From positions 1-34,216 of the forward strand of contig WJJD01000054.1 in the NCBI GenBank assembly GCA_014729915.1: a stretch of DNA of 34,216 nucleotides, given 5' to 3'. The stretch is from Candidatus Woesearchaeota archaeon. GTDB taxonomy: Archaea; Nanobdellota; Nanobdellia; Woesearchaeales; GW2011-AR15. Position 1 is the stretch's first letter. Each line of letters opens with the position of its first letter. Positions 1-8,500 of this stretch are shown here, piece after piece. The notes under the pieces were generated by a model. The model was not told the origin of the DNA. It made no database searches and saw only the letters and a program-made list of their open reading frames with translations. The position numbers and the translations under genes are program-made.

Positions 1-516
1 ACCTCCGTAAAGAGCAACATTTGAACCGAATTTTTCAAAAACATGGCCAGCGGATCTGGTAATCTTTGCAAGAGTCCTATGATTATTTTTTTCAAGTTGT
101 TCTGCTTTTGTTTCAAAATAAATATTTGCAGCAGAAAAACCCTCACCAATGTAATTGGCAAATTTTCCTCTGAGAATCGGATAAGCAATTGCTCCGGCAA
201 CCGCACCTGCAGCAGAACCGACTCCGGGCAAAACAGAACCTGCAGCAGCACCATAGCCAGCACCTGTTGCAATCATCCTTAACGGAAAGATGATAGAATT
301 TGCTCTCTCAACAGTGTAATTAGCAGCATCAGCAAAATAAGAGGCAGGAGTCTTTTCTAAGCTTGCATCAGTCTCAAAAGGTTTGGCTGCATTTGGAAAC
401 ATAGCCCTGACAGTGCTTTGCAATGTGGATTTTACTGCTTGTCCCGGATCATCGATAATCTTTTCAAGTCCTCCGGTTCCGGGAGGTTTAAATTGCGCCG
501 CAATTGTTCCTGCCAT
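1..516 (-). CDS. Partial CDS (N-terminal 172 codons, runs off the left edge); Gly/Ala-rich, probably membrane-associated hypothetical protein
   Basis: Reverse complement from ATG at 516 is open to base 1: MAGTIAAQFKPPGTGGLEKIIDDPGQAVKSTLQSTVRAMFPNAAKPFETDASLEKTPASYFADAANYTVERANSIIFPLRMIATGAGYGAAAGSVLPGVGSAAGAVAGAIAYPILRGKF... with a glycine-zipper-like stretch. Absent from the ORF track, presumably because it has no stop in the window. Confidence 0.8.
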   Translation of the reverse strand, partial: MAGTIAAQFKPPGTGGLEKIIDDPGQAVKSTLQSTVRAMFPNAAKPFETDASLEKTPASYFADAANYTVERANSIIFPLRMIATGAGYGAAAGSVLPGVGSAAGAVAGAIAYPILRGKFANYIGEGFSAANIYFETKAEQLEKNNHRTLAKITRSAGHVFEKFGSNVALYGG

Positions 517-741
517 TTTCACTATTTTTAAATTACGCTAACGTTTTGGTTGATAAATTTTCAACTTATAGATTTAATTTCAGGCAAATGTTATATATAA
601 ATTTATCGATATTTTCACTATTTAAAAATACTCCTAAACTTATAAATTAAAAAAGAATAAACTAAATAGTTGATTTAAAAAGAAACAGAATCTAATAAAA
701 ACCAAAAAATACAAGGTCAAAGACTGGTAAAAAATGAAGTT

Positions 742-876
742 TTAGTTATCTATTCCTCTTAAAGCTGCTTTCCATGCAGGAATCAGTTTAATATTTTCTA
801 CTTTTTCTTCAGTGTTTTTTGTAATAATATTAAGTTCCTCTGAAAAAAGAAGTTTTAATCGGGGATTAAATACTTA
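742..876 (-). pseudogene. Possible decayed ORF tail on the minus strand
   Basis: Reading between stops: VFNPRLKLLFSEELNIITKNTEEKVENIKLIPAWKAALRGIDN*. Protein-like composition but no ATG in frame. Confidence 0.35.
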
Positions 877-919
877 ATTTAAAAAAAACAAAGGAAAAAG
901 ACTCGATGTAGGATGTGTT

Positions 920-1102
920 ATGATTCCTATAGAGTATTTTGAAAAACATCAAAATTCTTTAAGAAGAACTTTGAATTATTCTCTATAAACATCTGAAAAT
1001 AGAGATCAATTTATAGATAATTCAAAGTTCTCTATAGAAAAATCAGGTAAATTTGAAGAGTTTATTAATTATTGGAATTTAAGTCTAAAATGTAAAATTT
1101 AA
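920..1102 (+). pseudogene. Possible ORF remnant with one in-frame TAA (986-988)
   Basis: MIPIEYFEKHQNSLRRTLNYSL*TSENRDQFIDNSKFSIEKSGKFEEFINYWNLSLKCKI*: protein-like on both sides of a single in-frame stop. Confidence 0.35.
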
Positions 1103-1138
1103 TGTCTGGTAGGAATTTTACTTTTTTTTTTAGAACCC

Positions 1139-2668
1139 CTAAATGGATTTTTGTAAAAAATCCATTAAATTCCTTTTTTTCTCATCAATAGAAATACCAA
1201 TCAAATACATTTTTTTTCCTGAGTATTTTTTATAATAGTTTTTTTCTTTTATTTGTTCAAGTGCTTTTTTTAGAGCATTTTTTCCTTTCTTAAGTTCAAG
1301 AATATAGATAATATCTTTATGTCTGATAACAATATCTCTCCTTCCTAGATTAGTCATCTCTTCTGCTTTTGCATCAATACCTGCTGCCCACAAAAGAGTT
1401 AATAAGACAGCATGATAAAATGATTCATTTTTTGAAAAAAGATTATATGGAATCATTGAAAATGTTTTTTGGAATTCTTGAAAAACATTTTCAAAATCAT
1501 TTTTATCAAATGCGATTTCTAAATTGTGTTTTATTTCAGGAGCATCTTCTACATTGTAAATATTATCAAGAAACAAAGTTGCAAAAGCATTTTTTACTTC
1601 ATTATTAGGATAATCAAGTTTATAATACCTGCTCATACTTTTTTTTATTGTTAAATACCCTGCCTGGAAAAGAAAACTTTCAGGACTAGCTTTTTCAATT
1701 TCTTTTTTATTTGTAAAATCAATATCAACAATCTTTTCTCTGATATTTACATTATCAATTTTCTTTTTTTTTACAAGTTTAACAAGAAAACTTGGTGTCC
1801 CTGTTTCATACCAGTAATTCCTGAATTCATTCTCAGCAAACATAATTAAAATCGAGAAAGGATTATAAACAAAATGATTGCCATCAAAACTAAATCCATT
1901 ATACCAATCCTTAATTTTATCAAGAAGTTCAAATTGAGATTTATTCATTATTTTTGAGGTTTTTTGAAGGTTTTTTTTAAAATATTTTTTAATTTCTTTC
2001 TCAGTCAATCCTAAGAACTCAGAATACTCGCTGCTTAAACTAATATCTCTAAGATGATTCAGAGTAGAAAACACACCTACTTTAGAAAACTTTGAAATGC
2101 CTGTTAAAAACACATGCTTCAGATACTGGTCAGTTGGTTTAAGTATATCATAACAGCTTCTTAGAACTTCTCTTACTTTTTGTGCTTTTTTAACATTTGT
2201 GATATTATCCAGGATTGGTTTATCATATTCATCAATCAAAACAACAACTTTTTCGACTTTAGATAATTCTTCTATTATTTCTTTAAATAAACTGCTGATA
2301 ATTCTTTTTTTAATATTTAAATTATGTTTTTTTGCTTCAGAAGTAATTAGATCATGAACACTTTGTTTAAATTCTTCTATAGAACCTGTTGAATAAGTTG
2401 CACTCATATCAAGTCTGATTACAGGATATTTTTTAAAATCCCATTTATCATGGATATAAAGACCTTTGAACAATTCTTTTTTTCCTGAAAAAAGATAATA
2501 TAATGTTGATAATGTTAATGATTTTCCAAATCTTCTGGGTCTTGACAGAAATACAGGAGTTCCTTGTTTTATTAAATCAAATAAATATTTTGTTTTATCT
2601 ACATAGATATAATTACCATTAATTATTTTCTTAAAATCCTGTATTCCAATTGGAAGTTTTTTTGGCAT
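1139..2668 (-). CDS. AAA-ATPase-like protein (AAA-ATPase_like / PD-(D/E)XK nuclease superfamily, DUF1703-type)
   Basis: N-terminus MPKKLPIGIQDFKKIINGNYIYVDKTKYLFDLI...FLSRPRRFGKSLTLSTL is the hallmark of this family (Walker A-like RPRRFGKSL); C-terminal RRDIVIRHKDIIYILELKKGKNALKKALEQIKEKNY is the PD-(D/E)XK-like core. Confidence 0.93.
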   Translation of the reverse strand: MPKKLPIGIQDFKKIINGNYIYVDKTKYLFDLIKQGTPVFLSRPRRFGKSLTLSTLYYLFSGKKELFKGLYIHDKWDFKKYPVIRLDMSATYSTGSIEEFKQSVHDLITSEAKKHNLNIKKRIISSLFKEIIEELSKVEKVVVLIDEYDKPILDNITNVKKAQKVREVLRSCYDILKPTDQYLKHVFLTGISKFSKVGVFSTLNHLRDISLSSEYSEFLGLTEKEIKKYFKKNLQKTSKIMNKSQFELLDKIKDWYNGFSFDGNHFVYNPFSILIMFAENEFRNYWYETGTPSFLVKLVKKKKIDNVNIREKIVDIDFTNKKEIEKASPESFLFQAGYLTIKKSMSRYYKLDYPNNEVKNAFATLFLDNIYNVEDAPEIKHNLEIAFDKNDFENVFQEFQKTFSMIPYNLFSKNESFYHAVLLTLLWAAGIDAKAEEMTNLGRRDIVIRHKDIIYILELKKGKNALKKALEQIKEKNYYKKYSGKKMYLIGISIDEKKRNLMDFLQKSI

Positions 2669-2816
2669 TTTTTATTAATTAAACTAAGTATAGGTTCTTT
2701 ATAAATATTATTAAATCTGATTTCTTTTTCTTTTTTAGCTTCTATTGGAGTAGGTGAAAGGAATTATAAAAAGCAATCCAGTATGAATTTTACAAAGGAA
2801 AATTCATAAAGAAAAA

Positions 2817-2826
2817 GTTTTATAAA
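2817..2826 (+). promoter_or_regulatory. Archaeal TATA box of the 2849 operon
   Basis: AAAAAGTTTTATAAATACC: A-rich BRE-like stretch plus TTTATAAATA about 25-30 nt before the start codon. Confidence 0.6.
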
Positions 2827-2854
2827 TACCAATTGGTTACTTAACCAAATGGTA
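2827..2854. promoter_or_regulatory. Operator-like inverted repeat overlapping promoter and start codon
   Basis: TACCAATTGGTT-actt-AACCAAATGGTA: 12-bp arms with one mismatch, containing the perfect palindrome ACCAATTGGT; begins at the end of the TATA box and covers the ATG at 2849. Confidence 0.5.
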
Positions 2855-4408
2855 TTAATTAATAACATATATCCAAAAGACAGACAGAGATTATTTACAA
2901 ACAGGAAAAAAGAATTAAAATTAATAGAATATAATGTTGAAAGTTTCTTGAAAACCGGATTAAGAAAACATCTGGTTCTAATAGGGTTAAGAAGAATAGG
3001 CAAATCTTTGATTATTTATGAATTTATTAAAAGAAATAAAAATAAGATTAATATTTCATACATTGACTTAAAAAAGACAAGTATGGAGCCCCAGTATTTT
3101 GCTACCGATTATATAAAAAAAGTACTTCAATGGTCTTTAAAAACAAAAGAAGAGGATTTATTGATTCTTGCAAATAAATTAAATAATGAAAAAATATTTG
3201 AACAAGTGAATGATTTTTTAAATAAAAAAACTAAAAAAAATTACCTTGATCAGATTAATTTTGCATTTTCATTCCCTGAGTTATTATCAAAACTTCTAAA
3301 TAAAAAAATTGTAATCTGCATTGATGAATTCCAGGATATTTTAGGTATGAACAGATATAAGGGTATTGATGATATTATTGATATTTTCAGGACTCATCTG
3401 CAATCTCAATCAAATACATTCTACATAATAACTGGTTCTGTAATAACAACAATGGAAAAAATTTGTTTGGATGATAAATCAGCCTTATTTTTGCATTTTA
3501 ATAAAATTATTAATCTATATAATTTTACAAAAGAAGATAGTTTTGCCTTAATAAAGAAAATATTCAAGCAGGAGCAACTGAGTATTCATGTTAAAGACAT
3601 TCTGTTTACTCTTTTCAAAAAAACAACAGGCAATCCTTTTTATTTAACAATTTTAACTCAAAAAATCATTGAACTAAATAAACTCTTTGATTTAGAAATT
3701 GACGAGAATCTAATTAATAAAGCATTCCTTATAGAATTAACTAATAAAAATTCCCGATTATATAATTATTTTAATTATATTTTTGAAAATTCATTAGAAA
3801 AAGCAAGAGGAAAAGCAAGTTTAAAATCTGTTTTGTTTGAACTGGCAAAAGAACAGCCTGATTCTCTAAGCAACTTATCAGAAAAATTAAATAAAAAATC
3901 TGGTGAAATGAGAACATTATTAAAAAGATTAATTGAAGTAGATTTAGTTATTCAAAAACAAAATAAGTATTTATTTAGAGATAATTTATTGAGAAAATGG
4001 GTTGCATTATTTTATTTAGGGATCAATATTGAAGTTACTAGTTCATCTAAATTCATTAATGAATTGCTTTCTCAGTTTCAGGAAAAATACCAAAGAGTAT
4101 CAACAGAACTTGGCAGAGCAACGGAATACGAATACAAGGTAAAACTTGAAAAAAAGTTAAATATAAAATTAAATAACTACAATAAAAACAATCTGGAGTT
4201 TGATCTTGTTGGAAAAAAGAATAATATTTATTATATTTTTGAAATAAAACATAGAAATAAACCTGCAAATTATAAAGATGTAAAAAACTTTTTAGAAAAA
4301 GTAGAAAAATCTGAATTCAAAAAAATAAAACTTTTTTTTATATCCAAATCAGGGTTTACAAAACAAGCAGAAGGATTGATTGAAAAGAATGGCATTGGAA
4401 TATTATGA
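2849..4408 (+). CDS. Archaeal AAA ATPase (PF01637-type) with C-terminal DUF234/PD-(D/E)XK-like domain
   Basis: RKKELKLIEYNVESFLKTGLRKHLVLIGLRRIGKSLIIYEF (Walker A-type GLRRIGKS), IVICIDEFQDI (Walker B), C-terminal ELGRATEYEYKVKLEKKL...LEFDLVGKKNNIYYIFEIKHRNK (nuclease-like core). Confidence 0.92.
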   Translation: MVLINNIYPKDRQRLFTNRKKELKLIEYNVESFLKTGLRKHLVLIGLRRIGKSLIIYEFIKRNKNKINISYIDLKKTSMEPQYFATDYIKKVLQWSLKTKEEDLLILANKLNNEKIFEQVNDFLNKKTKKNYLDQINFAFSFPELLSKLLNKKIVICIDEFQDILGMNRYKGIDDIIDIFRTHLQSQSNTFYIITGSVITTMEKICLDDKSALFLHFNKIINLYNFTKEDSFALIKKIFKQEQLSIHVKDILFTLFKKTTGNPFYLTILTQKIIELNKLFDLEIDENLINKAFLIELTNKNSRLYNYFNYIFENSLEKARGKASLKSVLFELAKEQPDSLSNLSEKLNKKSGEMRTLLKRLIEVDLVIQKQNKYLFRDNLLRKWVALFYLGINIEVTSSSKFINELLSQFQEKYQRVSTELGRATEYEYKVKLEKKLNIKLNNYNKNNLEFDLVGKKNNIYYIFEIKHRNKPANYKDVKNFLEKVEKSEFKKIKLFFISKSGFTKQAEGLIEKNGIGIL

Positions 4409-4916
4409 AATTCTGCTAAAAAAGCATACAGATTATCTTGTAGTGAGCGGCTATGTGAGTATTTCAACAGGCAGGACAAGAGGAACAGAAAATATTGATA
4501 TTATTTGTCCGATTATAGATAAAATAAAATTTCAGGAATTATTTTCAGACCTTGACAACAATAAATTCTGGTGTTATCAGGGAGATAAGGCACAAGAAGT
4601 TTATAATCAATATTTCAGTTCATTAACTACTATCAGATTTGCAAAAGAAAATCAGATTTTTCCAAATATAAAACTAATTCCTTTTAAAAAAACAGATAAA
4701 ATCAAATCTTTTGAGTTTAATCATCCACAGAAAATAATAATAGAAGATTTTGAATTTAAAATTCCTCAGATTGAATTTGAGATTGCCTACAAAGAAAAAG
4801 TTCTTAAAGGAAAAAAGGATATTTCTGATGCAAAACATCTCAGGATTTTCTTTTCTGATATAATAAAAGAATACAAAATAAAAAAATTCAAAAAATTAAT
4901 TCAGACTGAATCATGA
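4389..4916 (+). CDS. Nucleotidyltransferase-like protein (Pol-beta/AbiEii-like fold predicted)
   Basis: YLVVSGYVSISTGRTRGTENIDIICP resembles the GxS/T...R(G/S)T-D-I-D core of nucleotidyltransferases. ORF track starts at TTG 4380; ATG at 4389 is more likely. Overlaps the preceding gene by 20 nt. Confidence 0.75.
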   Translation: MALEYYEILLKKHTDYLVVSGYVSISTGRTRGTENIDIICPIIDKIKFQELFSDLDNNKFWCYQGDKAQEVYNQYFSSLTTIRFAKENQIFPNIKLIPFKKTDKIKSFEFNHPQKIIIEDFEFKIPQIEFEIAYKEKVLKGKKDISDAKHLRIFFSDIIKEYKIKKFKKLIQTES

Positions 4917-5101
4917 TGGATTATGTAAAAATCTATGCTGAAAAAATAAAAAACAATAATTCAAATTTTAAGCAATATAAAGAATTGATTGACAGCCAGA
5001 TTCAATCAAGTAAAGAGATCTTTTCAAAAAGATTCGGAAAAGGAAAAACTTTTAAAAAAAACGCTAGAAAATATTTGAAAGAAATCGGATTATTGGAATA
5101 G
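4913..5101 (+). CDS. Small 62-aa basic protein, partner of the nucleotidyltransferase-like gene
   Basis: ATGA overlap with the preceding stop (4913-4916); MMDYVKIYAEKIKNNNSNFKQYKELIDSQIQSSKEIFSKRFGKGKTFKKNARKYLKEIGLLE. Confidence 0.7.
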   Translation: MMDYVKIYAEKIKNNNSNFKQYKELIDSQIQSSKEIFSKRFGKGKTFKKNARKYLKEIGLLE

Positions 5102-5172
5102 GTTATATTCACCCTGAATTTTTTTTCAAGATTATTCAAATTATCATAGCTTTTGTTCGGCAAATTTAAAAT

Positions 5173-5319
5173 TTGATATTTAAGGGCAAGATTGAATTGT
5201 CCGGAACCGACAGACAGAATTTATTTCTGGAGAGCCTTATTAACCATAAAGATATTATTTCCCAAACCGTAGTTGCAGATGAATTTCTGAGTTTCAGAAA
5301 TTCAAAATCAGGAAAGTAA
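5173..5319 (+). pseudogene. Residual short ORF ending inside the first tandem repeat copy
   Basis: TTG-start reading: (M)IFKGKIELSGTDRQNLFLESLINHKDIISQTVVADEFLSFRNSKSGK*; protein-like but only 48 codons. Confidence 0.3.
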
Positions 5320-5494
5320 CAAGCACAACCAATAGCTGCAGATGAATTTCTGAGTTTCAGATATTCAAAAACCCGAAAGTAACAAGCACAAACCAATAGC
5401 CGCAGATGAATTTCTGAGTTTCAGAAATTCAAACACCCGAAAGTAAACAAGCACAACCCCTAGCCGCAGATGAATTTCTGAGTTTCAGAAATTC
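5275..5494. repeat. Four-copy tandem array (63/64-bp period) of hairpin palindromes
   Basis: GCAGATGAATTTCTGAGTTTCAGAAATTC starts at 5275, 5338 (one variant base), 5402 and 5466. Each copy contains GAATTTCTGA-gtt-TCAGAAATTC. The sequences between copies also match each other (..CGAAAGTAACAAGCACAACCAATAGC). Confidence 0.92.
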
Positions 5495-5508
5495 ATAAAA
5501 TATATAAA
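5495..5508 (+). promoter_or_regulatory. Putative TATA box of the adhesin/pilus operon
   Basis: ATAAAATATATAAAG directly after the fourth palindrome, about 35 nt before ATG 5539. Confidence 0.5.
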
Positions 5509-5538
5509 GTTTAAAAATCCTTTAATAAACATTAAATA

Positions 5539-8500
5539 ATGAGCATGAGTAAAAAAAGAGGAATTCTGAATCTGATATTTATAATTATATCAATAATATT
5601 TTTCATAAACATAGTAAAAGCACAGTGGCTCTACTGCGGTGTTGAAAACCCTGATGGTACATCAGCAGGCCAGAATAGTGTTGTTTTTGATCCGACAGGG
5701 GGAACACCAAATGCAATATGCAGCTACCAATGGTCAATATACTGCAGCCAGATTGGAGACTACAGGAGATGGGCATATTCAGATGATGCAACAGAATATA
5801 TTGTTGGTGTAAACACAGATGATCCTTCTCATCCGCAATATCACTGGGGAACAACATATTCAGACAGACAGGACAGACAGATAATACATAGCTGCAACTG
5901 TGTTGCCTGTAACCTGGATAACCCTGATCTTTGCAACATAACCGGAAGATGGATGACCTGTGATGAAAACCAGGTTATTGAAAGTACAGAATGCAGTTAT
6001 TACTGCTACCCTTTTTGTCCTGTTGATACAAGCTCAAGAGACTTCTGCAATGCAACAATTCCCTGCCAAGGATCAGAGACCTGCTGTGATAACATGTGCT
6101 ATGAAACAGACACAAATAAAAAAAACTGCGGAACATGCGGAAATGATTGTGAGTTTTTAGAATACTGCAATTCAGGAATATGTGAATCATTATGGCTCTG
6201 GTCACCAGATGCACAGACAGAATGCAGCTGCTATGACGGCATTGACAATGACAGGAACGGAATAATTGATGAAGGTTGTGATTGTGTTGAAGCAGAAGAA
6301 AATCTGACTGGTACACCAATTGATATGATGCTTGCAATAGACAGAAGCGGGAGCATGAACAGCCAGACACAGTCTGGAGATACAAAAATGGATATTGCAA
6401 AAACATCATCTATAAATTTTATTAATATGGACGTCTGGATTGAAACTGATGCGATGGGACTGGTTACTTTCGGAACACAGGCAACCCTTGACCAATCAAT
6501 GCTTCTTATGACTTATCCTAACAGAGAAATATTAAATGACACTGTGCTCTCTATCTCACCTGGAGGATATACTGCAATGGGAGATGCAATTAATCTTGCT
6601 GTAAATGAGATTTTAACAGGAACATCCTCTCACAAATATATCATTCTCCTATCGGACGGAATAAGCAACAGGGGAGAGGGTTCTCTTACAGCTGCACAAA
6701 ATGCTGCTGACAATAATATTGAGTTATATACTATCGGTATGGGTACAGATGTTGATGACTCAAAATTAATAAATATTGCTGAGATGACCGGAGGAGAATA
6801 CTTTTTTGCTGTGAACGGAGACGAGATAAATGATGTTTTCTTATACATAGGAAGAGAAATCAAAGGATATGAAAGACTGTGCGGACCTGACACAGATATA
6901 GGAGAATGTGATTTTGGTTCTCAAATCTGCAATGAAACAACACTACAGTGGCAAGGATGTGTTGGTGCTGTTTTTCCGACAGATGAAATTTGTGACGGAC
7001 TTGACAATGACTGTGATGGATTTATTGATGAAGGGGGGTGTGCATGCATCTCTGAAACAGAAGTCTGCGACGGGCTGGATAATGACTGTGACGGGCAGAT
7101 AGATGAGATTCCGGAATGTAATTGTGATGACGTAGAAACAAATTGCAACGACGGCATTGACAATAATTGCAATGGAGAATGGGATTATGATACTTTAGAC
7201 AGAGGATCTTTTGGAAATGTTCCTCCGCATGGAGATTCTGATTGTGCAATTAATCTTACAGATATTTCATTAGACCAAACCGATTACTGCAAAGATACTT
7301 GGTTTGAAGCTAATTGCACTCCTCATGTTTCTCCTGTAAACAGTGTTGAGATGTATGTTGATGAGAATTTAAATTCCATCCCTGATCAAGGAGAGTACTG
7401 CTCATATTTAAGATGGGAATTAAATTCCGCAGTATTTAACTGCAGTTCAAAAAACAACGGCCAAAAAAATGTAACGTGCATTGTAAATCAGTCAAAATCC
7501 TATCAGACAGGAACAAATCAGTCATTTGAAATAAATGTTCTCGGAGATACTCCTGTTGTAACACTTTATGATCCAAATAACAATACTCATATAGAAAATT
7601 ACTATAAATATTATGAAACTGTTTTTATATATAGTGTGCAGGATTCATCAGATAATATTTTCAACTGCACCTTGTTGCTGAATAATGAATCTGTATTAAA
7701 TAATACAGATATACCTGAAAGCACAATAGTTAATTTTACAATTAATCTGACATCTGATGATTATGAATGGCAGATAAGCTGTACAGACAACTCAATCTGT
7801 AGGAGTACAGGATACTCCGGCAAAAGAAAATTATCAATATCTTATCATGAAGAAATAGACATAAGATCTCTGGATTACAGTTACCTTACAAATCCTGAAT
7901 GCACATCACTGCCTGCAGTAACCCTAAACATATCTTATCCTCCTTTTGCACAAAGCTGCAGATTCGGAAATGAAAATAAGGATACCTGGTCTTCAACTTA
8001 TCCATTGTGGGAGCCATGCATCTCTCAAAAATACTGGATACTAAATAAAACAAAAGGTATCAGAACAGTTCATATTGAGATAAAATATAATGATACATAC
8101 ATATCAGGACTAAATGATACAATTGAATATGATCCTTTAGGAAAGTGCATGGATATTACTGAACCAATGCCCCCGAGTGTTGTTGACGACGGAAATTATT
8201 CTAATTCAGACAGCACTTTCCATGCTTACTGGTATGGAGCATATGACCCTGAATCAATTAAGTATAACCTCAGACTAGAGTATGAATATTTAATAAATGA
8301 TTCAAACGGAACAGTTGTGACCCATCCATTAGGAGGATGGAACAGTACTGGTTATGATACAGAAATTAATCTTATTAATCTGAATCTGAGCCATGGAGAA
8401 ACATATTATGTTCATGTTAAAGTAATAAATTCAAATAATTTAACTTCAACATATTCTTCTGACGGTATAACTGTTGATGTAGTTAATCCGGGTCTAACTT

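Noticed and set aside
43-282. 79-aa + strand ORF
   Set aside because: Antisense to a better open frame (1-516, minus strand) with coherent protein composition.
5161-5175. CAAATTTAAAATTTG palindrome as a regulatory site
   Set aside because: Simple AT-rich palindrome in intergenic DNA with no promoter nearby; likely chance.
5166-5396. 76-aa minus-strand ORF with repeated CACYF motif
   Set aside because: Translation of the tandem repeats in antisense; no start context or protein-like features outside the repeats.
5275-5494. CRISPR array
   Set aside because: The sequences between repeats are nearly identical to each other, so this is a 64-bp tandem repeat; no cas genes in the window.
5603-7249. 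Multiple short antisense and alternate-frame ORFs inside the 1501-aa gene
   Set aside because: Shadow ORFs; the + strand reading frame has signal peptide, VWA and repeat motifs.
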